Assembly: GCA_003165595.1 (NCBI GenBank)
Contig: PLWQ01000018.1
Location: 119,393 to 183,392 of the forward strand
Direction of reading: 5' to 3'
DNA: 64,000 bases
From: Fibrobacterota bacterium
Lineage (GTDB): Bacteria > Fibrobacterota > Chitinivibrionia > Chitinivibrionales > FEN-1185
Shown: positions 6,850 through 14,773 of the stretch, piece by piece
Position numbering within the stretch: position 1 is the first letter of the stretch
How the letters are laid out: every line of letters begins with the position of its first letter
The notes under the pieces: model-generated
Seen by the model: the letters and a program-made list of their open reading frames with translations, nothing else
What the model was told of the DNA's origin: nothing
The model's database searches: none
Made by a program: the position numbers and the translations under genes

Positions 6850-8760
6850 ATGAACATACTACTGTTTCTCCTGTTGTTTCCTGCCGCGATGTCCCTGGTT
6901 TTCGCAATCTTGCCCGCTAATACGTTCCGAAATGCACTTGTCCGGATAAGCTGCCTGCTTATCGCGGCAGGTTCTGTGTACGCGGCATTCGTGTTTAACG
7001 GCCAGGGGTACCAATCTTTTAAAGTCGAGTTTCCTCACATCGACATGATCTTTTTCGGCGGCGAGATGTTGCTGTCGCTGTTCCTGTTGTATAAATGTAT
7101 AGGGATCAAGAAACACGAATGGTACATACCGGCTCTCATTATTGTCCAGGCCGGGATTATGGCATATTGCGAAATGTCCGGCGCGGTCCCGGAAGTTGAT
7201 AATGCCCTGTACATCGACAACCTTTCGATTATCATGGCGCTCATCATCGGAATCATCGGCAGCGTCATCTGCTATTATGCCATAAGCTACATGCGCGATT
7301 ATCACCACCACAACCCGCAGATGAAAGACAGACAGCGGAGTTTCTTCTTTATCCTGTTCTTCTTTTTGTCGGCGATGTTCGGCGTCGTTTTCTCAAACAA
7401 CCTGGTCTGGCTCTACCTGTTCTGGGAAATTACAACGCTTTCATCCTTTATACTCATCGGCTATCCAAAGACCGAAGAGGCCACACGCAACGCCTATAGG
7501 GCCCTGGGGCTCAACCTTTTGGGCGGCCTCGGCTTCGCCGGAGGAATCCTCTATCTTGTCAAGTTCTGCCCCGAGCACACCGTCGACCTTGCGCGTGTGA
7601 TTGCGTCGGGCCCCGGCCTCATGCTTATCCCGGTGGTGCTTATTTCGTTTGCCGGCGTAGCCAAGTCGGCACAGATGCCTTTTTCTTCGTGGCTGCTGGG
7701 CGCCATGGTCGCCCCGACGCCGGTGTCGGCGCTGTTGCATTCCAGTACCATGGTAAAAGCCGGTATCTTTATCATCATCAAATTCGCGCCCGTGCTTTCG
7801 GGAACATGGGCCGGATATTTCCTTGCGCTCATTGGGGCCGTGACATTTCTCATGACGTCCATTATCGCAGTCACCCAGAGCAACGCAAAGCGCGTGCTCG
7901 CCTATTCGACCATCGCGAACCTCGGGCTCATCGTGGCATGCGCCGGCATCGGCACCTATGAGACCCTGTGGGCCGCGGTGCTGCTTACCATTTTCCACGC
8001 CGTATCCAAGGGGCTGCTCTTCCTGGGTGTCGGATCCATCGAACACAAGATCGGCAGCCGCGATATCGAAGATATGGACGGCCTCATCGTGAACCGTCCC
8101 GGACTGGCAGTCGTGATGCTTATCGGAATTCTCGGCATGTTCCTGGCCCCGTTCGGGATGCTCATAAGCAAGTGGATGTGTCTTGAGGCTTTTGTCAGTT
8201 CCTCCATTTTCGGCCTGCCCACCGGAGTGCTGATTGCGATGATTCTGGCTTTCGGCAGCGCTCCAACGCTGTTCTTCTGGGCAAAATGGATGGGGAAGAT
8301 CGTGAGTGTTCCGGCAGGGTTGGCAAAAGGCGAGGGCCGCGTCCCGGGCGACGAATGGACCGCTCTTGTGGTGCTTGCCGTGGCAACGGTCGCGACAGCC
8401 GCGCTGTTCCCGGTTATTTCGTGGGTGTCGGTGGAGCCGTACATCGTGTCACTGTATCACCAGACCGTTTCGCTTTCCCAGGGAAACACTATCATCATGT
8501 CCATCCTTCTTGCGCTCATGATTCTGCTTCCGCTCAGCTTCCTGGCCTACCCAAAGAAGACAAAGCTTGTTCCGCGCTACCTCGGCGGCGCCAATGTTGG
8601 AGACAAAGGGGAATTCCTGGGCGCCATGGGCGTTGTGCAGCAGGCCACGATGCGTAACTACTACCTGGCCGGATTTTTTAGCGAAAAGAAATTAACAATT
8701 GCAAGCGTCCTCGTTACGATCTGCCTGATCGTTACGATGTTCGCGGTGGTGAAACTATGA
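6850..8760 (+). CDS. echA: Energy-converting hydrogenase, ion-translocating subunit EchA
   Basis: A polytopic membrane protein of 636 residues, homologous to the NuoL/MrpA-type proton channel of complex I and the largest Ech subunit. Many transmembrane helices are evident. The conserved core includes WLYLFWEITTLSSFILIGY, the AKSAQMPFSSWLLGAMVAPTPVSALLHSSTMVKAG stretch and TQSNAKRVLAYSTIANLG, with the lysines and Glu expected in the ion path. GTG at 6844 is also in frame, but ATG 6850 has AGGG at good spacing. It is first of six genes with overlapping ends, so the complex is made from one operon. It would couple H2/ferredoxin electron transfer to H+ or Na+ translocation. Confidence 0.92.
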   Translation: MNILLFLLLFPAAMSLVFAILPANTFRNALVRISCLLIAAGSVYAAFVFNGQGYQSFKVEFPHIDMIFFGGEMLLSLFLLYKCIGIKKHEWYIPALIIVQAGIMAYCEMSGAVPEVDNALYIDNLSIIMALIIGIIGSVICYYAISYMRDYHHHNPQMKDRQRSFFFILFFFLSAMFGVVFSNNLVWLYLFWEITTLSSFILIGYPKTEEATRNAYRALGLNLLGGLGFAGGILYLVKFCPEHTVDLARVIASGPGLMLIPVVLISFAGVAKSAQMPFSSWLLGAMVAPTPVSALLHSSTMVKAGIFIIIKFAPVLSGTWAGYFLALIGAVTFLMTSIIAVTQSNAKRVLAYSTIANLGLIVACAGIGTYETLWAAVLLTIFHAVSKGLLFLGVGSIEHKIGSRDIEDMDGLIVNRPGLAVVMLIGILGMFLAPFGMLISKWMCLEAFVSSSIFGLPTGVLIAMILAFGSAPTLFFWAKWMGKIVSVPAGLAKGEGRVPGDEWTALVVLAVATVATAALFPVISWVSVEPYIVSLYHQTVSLSQGNTIIMSILLALMILLPLSFLAYPKKTKLVPRYLGGANVGDKGEFLGAMGVVQQATMRNYYLAGFFSEKKLTIASVLVTICLIVTMFAVVKL

Positions 8761-9611
8761 AAACTGCTCTCTGCGTCGTCGCCTGGGTCGTTATCGCTCC
8801 CTTCCTCGGCGGGCTGCTTGCCGGCGTGGACCGCATCATCACGGCCCGAATGCAGTCGCGCGTGGGACCGCCTTTGCTTCAGCCGTTCTACGACGTGCTC
8901 AAGCTTTTCGGCAAGCAGGGCGTGGCCGTCAACGTCTTTCAGAATTACTACATGGTGTGTTTCCTTGTCTTCGTCATCGTCACCGGCGCGCTGTTTTTTT
9001 CCGGCGGCGACATTTTGCTTACCATTTTTGCGCTCGCCGTGGCAGGAGTGTTTTTCGCGCTCGGGGCGTTTTCACCGAATTCCCCGTATTCGAACATAGG
9101 CGCGGAACGCGAGCTTTTGCAGATGATGTCATACGAACCCATTCTCATCATTGCAGCAATCGGCATGTTCATGGTAACCAAGAGCTGGCATGTTCACGAC
9201 ATCGCGGGGTTCCAGAAACCGCTGTTCGTATTTCTCCCGGGCGTGTTTCTCGCGTTTCTTTTTGTCCTCACCATCAAACTGCGTAAATCGCCGTTCGACC
9301 TTTCCACCTCGCATCATGGGCACCAGGAACTTGTCAAGGGCGCTACAACCGAATTTGCCGGTCCATCGCTGGCCGTCATAGAAATTGCTCATTGGTACGA
9401 AAATGTTCTCCTGATGGGTTTTGTGTACCTGTTCTTCGCTTTCAACTGGGTCGTGGCAATTCCGGCGGTCCTTGTCGCGTATTTCATCGAAATCTTCATT
9501 GATAACACCTATGCCCGTCTCACCTGGCATTTTACCCTAAAGTCCTCGTGGATCGTGGCCGGAGTATGCGGGGTCGTCAATATTTTTCTCATCGCCTTCC
9601 TGGTTAAATGA
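8757..9611 (+). CDS. echB: Energy-converting hydrogenase, membrane subunit EchB
   Basis: A 284-residue NuoH/HyfC-like integral membrane subunit. Typical elements are the N-terminal GVDRIITARMQSRVGPP segment with LLQPFYDVLKLFGK, the SPNSPYSNIGAERELLQMMSYEPI loop, and the acidic SPFDLSTSHHGHQELVKG motif at the interface with the hydrophilic arm. The start overlaps echA by four bases. It anchors the [NiFe] and 20-kDa subunits and forms the link between redox chemistry and ion movement. Confidence 0.92.
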   Translation: MKTALCVVAWVVIAPFLGGLLAGVDRIITARMQSRVGPPLLQPFYDVLKLFGKQGVAVNVFQNYYMVCFLVFVIVTGALFFSGGDILLTIFALAVAGVFFALGAFSPNSPYSNIGAERELLQMMSYEPILIIAAIGMFMVTKSWHVHDIAGFQKPLFVFLPGVFLAFLFVLTIKLRKSPFDLSTSHHGHQELVKGATTEFAGPSLAVIEIAHWYENVLLMGFVYLFFAFNWVVAIPAVLVAYFIEIFIDNTYARLTWHFTLKSSWIVAGVCGVVNIFLIAFLVK

Positions 9612-10063
9612 GGCACACAATGAGTTTTTTCAAGAAATCTCCGTGGGTCATTCATTACGACGGATCGAGCTGCAACGGATGCGACATCGAGGTGCTTGCC
9701 TGCCTGACGCCGCTGTACGATATCGAGCGTTTCGGCATCATCAACACGGGCAATCCGAAGCATGCGGATGTTTTTCTCATCACGGGCACCATTAACGAAC
9801 AGAACCTTGAAGTGGTGCGCAACATTTACAACCAGATGCCCGACCCCAAGGTCGTTGCCGCAATCGGGATATGCGCCACGAGCGGCGGCATCTTCCGGGA
9901 ATGCTACAATGTCAAGGGCGGAGTAGACACCGCCATTCCGGTGGACATCTATATTCCGGGCTGCGCAGTGAGGCCCGAGGCGATTATCGACGGCGTGGTC
10001 GCGGCGCTCGGCGTGCTCGAAAAGAAAGCGGCCGCGCTTAAGACAATGAAAGCGAGTGCATGA
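9608..10063 (+). CDS. echC: Energy-converting hydrogenase small subunit EchC
   Basis: About 150 residues, NuoB/20-kDa family. The proximal [4Fe-4S] ligands are visible as SSCNGCDIE, GICATSGG and IPGCAVRPEAI, the usual C-x2-C...C...C arrangement of small hydrogenase subunits in group 4. ATG 9608 overlaps the echB stop. An in-frame ATG at 9620 has GAGG at better spacing and may be the real start, giving MSFFKKSPW. It passes electrons between the EchF clusters and the Ni-Fe site in EchE. Confidence 0.93.
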   Translation: MRHTMSFFKKSPWVIHYDGSSCNGCDIEVLACLTPLYDIERFGIINTGNPKHADVFLITGTINEQNLEVVRNIYNQMPDPKVVAAIGICATSGGIFRECYNVKGGVDTAIPVDIYIPGCAVRPEAIIDGVVAALGVLEKKAAALKTMKASA

Positions 10064-10431
10064 TGGTACACGTAGAAGAACAATCTCTCGTTGTCGTCGA
10101 CAAGGGCCAGATCGTGGACAAGGCGACGCAAATGAGCAAGGAAGGCTTTCGCCTGGTCCAGATTTCGTGCCTGGCAAAGGATTCATACGAAGTGACGTAT
10201 TCCTTCGACAAGAACTATGCGTGCGCACATGTGCGGGTCGTGCTTCCGAAGGACAACCCGGAACTTCCCAGCATCACGGGCGCCTATTTTGCGGCATTCA
10301 CCTACGAAAATGAATTGCAGGACCTTTTCGGCATCAAGGTGTCCGGTCTCGCTCTCGATTTCAAAGGTAAGTTCTATAAGCTGTCCGTCAAGACGCCTTT
10401 CGCTCCTCAACCTCAACAACCGGCGCAATAA
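10060..10431 (+). CDS. echD: Energy-converting hydrogenase subunit EchD (30-kDa family)
   Basis: A 123-residue NuoC-like protein. The region YFAAFTYENELQDLFGIKVSGLALDF is the family hallmark (the ERE-x-DLFG-like stretch). It has no cofactor ligands and is considered a structural partner of the large subunit. The start overlaps echC by four bases and echE follows after two bases. The length matches short EchD proteins. Confidence 0.9.
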   Translation: MMVHVEEQSLVVVDKGQIVDKATQMSKEGFRLVQISCLAKDSYEVTYSFDKNYACAHVRVVLPKDNPELPSITGAYFAAFTYENELQDLFGIKVSGLALDFKGKFYKLSVKTPFAPQPQQPAQ

Positions 10432-10433
10432 TT

Positions 10434-11513
10434 ATGGCAACCCGCACTATAGTTCCGTTTGGTCCGCAGCATCCGGTTCTTCCCGAGCCCATTCATCTCG
10501 ATCTTGTGCTCGAAGACGAGAAGGTGATTTCCGCCATTCCGTCCATCGGTTTTATCCACCGCGGCCTGGAAAAGCTCGTTGAGAAGAAAGATTTTCTTGA
10601 AATGACCTATGTGGCGGAACGCATCTGCGGAATCTGCAGTTTCATTCACGGTCAGTCGTATTGCCAGGCGATCGAAGGCGTCATGAAGATCGACGTTCCC
10701 GAGCGGGCGCTGTACCTTCGCACCATCTGGGGCGAAATGTCGCGTATCCACAGCCACCTTCTGTGGCTCGGCTTGTTCGCCGACGGATTTGGTTTCGAAA
10801 GCCTTTTCATGCACTCGTGGCGCGTGCGCGAGAAATTGCTTGATCTCATAGAGGAGACAACGGGCGGTCGCGTGATCTTCGGCACCGCAAAAGTAGGCGG
10901 TGTCCGCCGCGACATGGAGAGCCTCACGCTTAAACGCGTCGAAGACGAGCTAAAGATAATAGAAAAGATGAGCCACGAGCTTACCGACGTGTTCAAGAAA
11001 GACAGTTCGGTAAAGCGCAGGACCGTAGGCAAGGGCGTGCTGTCCAAAGAAGACGCCATCACGCTTGGCGCAGTGGGCCCCACGGTGCGGGGGAGCGGTA
11101 TCGCCTCAGATATGCGCAAGCTTGGATACGCCGCGTACGGAAAAATTTCCTGGGAGCCCGTCATCGAGACCGGGTGCGATTGTTATGCGCGCTGCATGGT
11201 CCGTTGCCGCGAGTTGTACCAGTCGTTCGACATGATTTATCAGGCAATGGCAAAAATTCCCGACGGCCCGGTCGACGTGAAGGTGACCGGCAATCCCAAC
11301 GGCGAATACTTCGCGCGCGTGGAACAGCCCCGCGGTGAAGTAATATACTATGTCAAGGGCAATAATACCAAAAATCTGGAGCGCTTCCGCGTGCGTACGC
11401 CGACGTTCGCAAATGTTCCGCCGCTTGTAAAGATGCTCGGCGGATGCGAGCTTGCCGACGTGCCCGTGATCGTGCTCACCATCGATCCCTGTATCAGTTG
11501 TACGGAGCGTTAA
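10434..11513 (+). CDS. echE: [NiFe]-hydrogenase large subunit EchE
   Basis: 359 residues, close to the length of known EchE. Both Ni-Fe ligand pairs are present: ERICGICSFIHG near residue 61 and TIDPCISCTER at the very end. This distinguishes a true group-4 hydrogenase from the complex I subunit NuoD, which has lost these cysteines. The chain ends right at the second CxxC motif with no C-terminal extension, as known for Ech and CooH large subunits. That implies no endopeptidase processing step. No hyp maturation genes are in the window. It catalyses proton reduction or H2 oxidation on the cytoplasmic side. Confidence 0.94.
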   Translation: MATRTIVPFGPQHPVLPEPIHLDLVLEDEKVISAIPSIGFIHRGLEKLVEKKDFLEMTYVAERICGICSFIHGQSYCQAIEGVMKIDVPERALYLRTIWGEMSRIHSHLLWLGLFADGFGFESLFMHSWRVREKLLDLIEETTGGRVIFGTAKVGGVRRDMESLTLKRVEDELKIIEKMSHELTDVFKKDSSVKRRTVGKGVLSKEDAITLGAVGPTVRGSGIASDMRKLGYAAYGKISWEPVIETGCDCYARCMVRCRELYQSFDMIYQAMAKIPDGPVDVKVTGNPNGEYFARVEQPRGEVIYYVKGNNTKNLERFRVRTPTFANVPPLVKMLGGCELADVPVIVLTIDPCISCTER

Positions 11514-11515
11514 CC

Positions 11516-11887
11516 ATGTCGCAAATGTCTATAGGAAAAGTCGTCTCCCGCAGTTTTCTGTCGCGTCCGGCCACGCGCCTGTATCCGTTTGAGAAACGGC
11601 CGTTTTACAAGGCCACGCGCGGTGCGGTCGCCATCGACATCGAAAAGTGCATACTGTGCGGCATTTGCCAGAAGCGCTGCCCCACGGCCGCCATCACGGT
11701 GACAAAAGCGACAAAAGACTGGCAAATCAACCGGCTGCGCTGCATTTCGTGCGGCGCATGCGTCGACGCGTGTCCCAAGAAATGCCTGTGGCTGGAGAAC
11801 ATGTATTCGCCTGCTGTGGTACAGAAGGGCGCCGACGACAAATTTCATCAACTGGACAAACCCGGCCTTGAGACCACCAAGGCATAG
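11516..11887 (+). CDS. echF: Energy-converting hydrogenase ferredoxin-type subunit EchF
   Basis: A 123-residue protein with two [4Fe-4S] motifs, CILCGICQKRCP and CISCGACVDACPKKC, the NuoI-like pattern. The ATG start at 11516 follows the echE stop by two bases. It is the electron entry point, most likely taking electrons from reduced ferredoxin. A strong hairpin after the stop marks the operon end. Confidence 0.93.
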   Translation: MSQMSIGKVVSRSFLSRPATRLYPFEKRPFYKATRGAVAIDIEKCILCGICQKRCPTAAITVTKATKDWQINRLRCISCGACVDACPKKCLWLENMYSPAVVQKGADDKFHQLDKPGLETTKA

Positions 11888-11908
11888 GCTTTGACTTCGA
11901 ACGACCGG

Positions 11909-11946
11909 GAGCGGGGCGGTTCTTGTTGCAGAGAATCGCCCCGCTC
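11909..11946 (+). terminator. Hairpin closing the ech operon
   Basis: A 15-bp stem (GAGCGGGGCGGTTCT with its complement, one G-U pair) and an 8-base loop, 21 bases after the echF stop. No strong U-run follows, so it may act mainly as a 3' stabiliser. Confidence 0.55.
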
Positions 11947-12062
11947 TCGTTGTGCAATGCTCAAAAAGGTGCCTTCCTCTGAGGCGATTGTTATATTACT
12001 AATTGCCGTCAACATGCCATAACCCCGGCGTATGCCCCCATTCCAATGCAAAGGAGCTGCGG

Positions 12063-14465
12063 ATGAAAACAAAGGTCCTCAACCTGTTTGTTGCATTATT
12101 TGTGACTTCTGCGCTTGTTCTCATGTCCTGCGCGCCCTATGCTCAACTCAAGCCGAAACCCGACCTGTCGAACGTGGAGCAAGGATACATCGAACTCAAG
12201 AACGACAAAAAGGACTTTGAGCTCAAGAAACAAAAGAAATATGTTGTGACGTTCCCGGCTCCCGCGGAAGACAATTTCTACCTTGTGCTCAATGTGCCCT
12301 CAAAAAAGAAAATGAACAGCTTCTTCTCCAACAGCTTTGCGAAGAAAAAGACACCCGGCGAGAAAACCAAGGACGAGACGTTGTGGCCCGACTCCGTCAG
12401 CGTGTACGCGGTCAACACCAAATCGCCCGCGTACTATTGGTTCCTGGAGGTGGGAGCCGAAGATTTCCTGCTGCACATGAAATACCGGTTCGCTCCCCAG
12501 TGGCGTTTCAAATTTGAGACAAAGGCAGCCGAATACAACTCGATTCTTGCGAGAAACATAGTTGACAGAAGCGCGTATAAGGGAATCGGCTCCACAACGC
12601 AGCTCGACGGCCTGAACTACGGCGTTGCCATAGATACGGTAAAGCGTCACGAAGCTGCGCTCGAAGCGGTGTACAAGGAACTTCTCGCCATCGAAAGCAT
12701 TTTTCCCGCCCGGATCGTGAATTCCACGGACCCCGCGTACCAGAATTACAAAAAGCTTCGCGCCAGCCTCGAAGATGAAATGAACTTCCAGAAGGCCTAT
12801 CTGGCTGCGCTCGATTTCTTTTCCAAAGAAAAGGCATCCCGCCAGAACCCGGCCGATTTCATGGCGCGGCTGGACGATTTTATTTCGTACTTCGGTCAGA
12901 AACAAATGCTTGCTTCCAATGTTGTTGCGGAAAGCCAGCGCGCGCTCAAGGGCAGGTTCGACGAGGTGATGCCTTTTCTTGCCATGAGAATGTCGGGCAA
13001 GGAAGACGTGACGCCCTTCGACAGCGCCCTGTACTTCACGCCGTCGCTGGGCAAGCTGGTCACGCTGCACGAAAAGGCGGATATTTCCGTGCCGCAGGAT
13101 CTGTCGCAAATGGTAAAGTTCGTCTCCGATTTCAACACGCGGACCAAGACCGTTGTGGCGCTCAAGGATTCGCTCGACCGGATTGGAAAAACCGTGCTCG
13201 GCGGGCCGCAGATGCCCGGCGACGAATTCTTCAAGACCGTGGTTGAACGCCTCACTGCGGTGAAGAATGCGATTCCGGCCAGAATAGACGAGCAATACGG
13301 AAAGTTCGCCGGATACAAGTGCTCGCAGGCGTTCAATGCCGAAATCGCGAAGCTTGCAAACGATGTTGCGCAGCATCTGGGCGAAGCCCGCCAGGCGGAA
13401 GTGCTCGTCCAACAGGTTAACATGTTCAAGGCTCAGGGTGATTACCGGTCCATGGTGGGCCTGCTTGCCCAGGCAAAGCAGCTCGGGTTCCTTATCGATA
13501 AGTACCGCGATCTCGACCGGATGTCAATCGAACAGCAGATGAAGGCGATCAAGGGCTCGCTTTCGTCAAACTCCTGGGCTCAGGCTGAGAACGGTCTCAA
13601 AACGCTGCATACCGACAACACATTCCTCAATCCTCAGGGAATTCTTCCGTACAAGCAGGCTGCCGTACGTGAGCTTGAAGACTCCCTGTACACGGGCGTG
13701 GAGCGGCTCACGCGCGCACGCGTCAATAAGTTCTGCGAAGACAAGGTTGGCGTGCTGGAGAACGTGGATTCGCTCTACTCCGATTCCGTGTTTCTGCCGG
13801 CCTATAACATAACCTTTTCGTCCGGATCGCAGAACCATCTGCTCCAGAAGAAGGACGCGCTCATGGCCGACCTTGCCAAGCTTAAGGATTACGACTTCCC
13901 GGCCAAGGCGATCAAGCTTTGCTACGAGCAATTCATCAAGAATCCTGAGGACAACGGCGTGCTCAAGGCGCGCGCCGTTGTGACGCACGGGAACCATTAC
14001 AAGGGCGACGACAAGGATCTCAAGATCCGCGTTGCGGAATGCAACCCTCAATCGGCCAAGAAAATAACCAAGCCCAAGGAATATCGGCGCGTGTTCGCGC
14101 TGCCCATCACCGACAACCGTAAGGGCGGCAAGAACAAATACTACATCCGCCTCAACGTGGACATCCCGACGGACGCAAACTTCCCGGTGTACGACGTGAA
14201 TATCAAGCTTCCCAAGGAAATCGCTCAGAACGCGGCTACGAGCCAGTGGTACGACGAGATACTGCTTAACAAGAAGCAGCTCAAGAACGAGGGCCGGTTC
14301 TCCATCGGCGCCCCCACGGCCTCAAACGAGTACGAATGCCAGATCACTCCCGTGCAGATGAACAAGGACCAGAGCAACATTCTGGAGGTCAATTTCACCT
14401 ATCACGCGTTCAAGCCGTTCCCGGTGAGCGTGATGGTGCAGAAGCCGATAATAAAGAAGAATTGA
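12063..14465 (+). CDS. Large lipoprotein of unknown function (800 residues)
   Basis: Starts at ATG 12063 with AAAGGAG eight bases upstream. A signal peptide ends in a lipobox (LVLMSCAP), so the mature protein is probably attached to the inner or outer membrane. The body is hydrophilic, lysine-rich and apparently helical across residues 150-640. The C-terminal 150 residues are more strand-like (KYYIRLNVDIPTDANFPVYDVNIKLP). I see no catalytic motif or named domain. Its own upstream gap and ribosome-binding site suggest a separate unit. It stands between the ech operon and the ABC importer genes, with no evident functional link to either. Confidence 0.75.
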   Translation: MKTKVLNLFVALFVTSALVLMSCAPYAQLKPKPDLSNVEQGYIELKNDKKDFELKKQKKYVVTFPAPAEDNFYLVLNVPSKKKMNSFFSNSFAKKKTPGEKTKDETLWPDSVSVYAVNTKSPAYYWFLEVGAEDFLLHMKYRFAPQWRFKFETKAAEYNSILARNIVDRSAYKGIGSTTQLDGLNYGVAIDTVKRHEAALEAVYKELLAIESIFPARIVNSTDPAYQNYKKLRASLEDEMNFQKAYLAALDFFSKEKASRQNPADFMARLDDFISYFGQKQMLASNVVAESQRALKGRFDEVMPFLAMRMSGKEDVTPFDSALYFTPSLGKLVTLHEKADISVPQDLSQMVKFVSDFNTRTKTVVALKDSLDRIGKTVLGGPQMPGDEFFKTVVERLTAVKNAIPARIDEQYGKFAGYKCSQAFNAEIAKLANDVAQHLGEARQAEVLVQQVNMFKAQGDYRSMVGLLAQAKQLGFLIDKYRDLDRMSIEQQMKAIKGSLSSNSWAQAENGLKTLHTDNTFLNPQGILPYKQAAVRELEDSLYTGVERLTRARVNKFCEDKVGVLENVDSLYSDSVFLPAYNITFSSGSQNHLLQKKDALMADLAKLKDYDFPAKAIKLCYEQFIKNPEDNGVLKARAVVTHGNHYKGDDKDLKIRVAECNPQSAKKITKPKEYRRVFALPITDNRKGGKNKYYIRLNVDIPTDANFPVYDVNIKLPKEIAQNAATSQWYDEILLNKKQLKNEGRFSIGAPTASNEYECQITPVQMNKDQSNILEVNFTYHAFKPFPVSVMVQKPIIKKN

Positions 14466-14500
14466 TTGCCGGCTAAAGCAGGGAAGATGCAGAGGTCGCC

Positions 14501-14719
14501 ATGACGGACAAGAGATTGCTGGACGAGTTCGTTCGAAGGATCGTCGACATCGTCCATCCCGAGCGCCACGTGCGAAAAGCTTCGGTGCTAACCGCCTACG
14601 CCGTCCAGACACGATATCCTGGTGATTATGAGCCCGTCTCGGAAACCGAATTCCGTGAGGTGTTGGAAATGGCAACACATGTTTTTGATTGGGCAAAAGC
14701 AGCAATTGTAAATAGATAG
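14501..14719 (+). pseudogene. Fused remnant of an MNT-HEPN toxin-antitoxin pair
   Basis: A 72-residue frame. Residues 6-22 (LLDEFVRRIVDIVHPER) match the start of MNT-type nucleotidyltransferase antitoxins, just before where their GSRARG motif should come. Residues 24-72 (KASVLTAYAVQTRYPGD ... ATHVFDWAKAAI) match the C-terminus of HEPN toxins. The two genes are normally adjacent in this order, so an internal deletion joining their ends explains the chimera. The nucleotidyltransferase active site and the HEPN RNase motif are both missing. A short peptide might still be made (ATG, AGAGG upstream). It sits 35 bases after the large lipoprotein gene. Confidence 0.6.
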
Positions 14720-14773
14720 AATCTGGACAGGGAGAATCGAATTGTACCCAGCAATCCATAGAAAGGGTGTCTC

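Noticed and set aside
6850-11887. Respiratory complex I fragment (nuo genes)
   Set aside because: The large subunit keeps both CxxC pairs for Ni-Fe (ICGIC and DPCISC), and the six-gene order is that of Ech, with no nuoEFG or quinone-type subunits.
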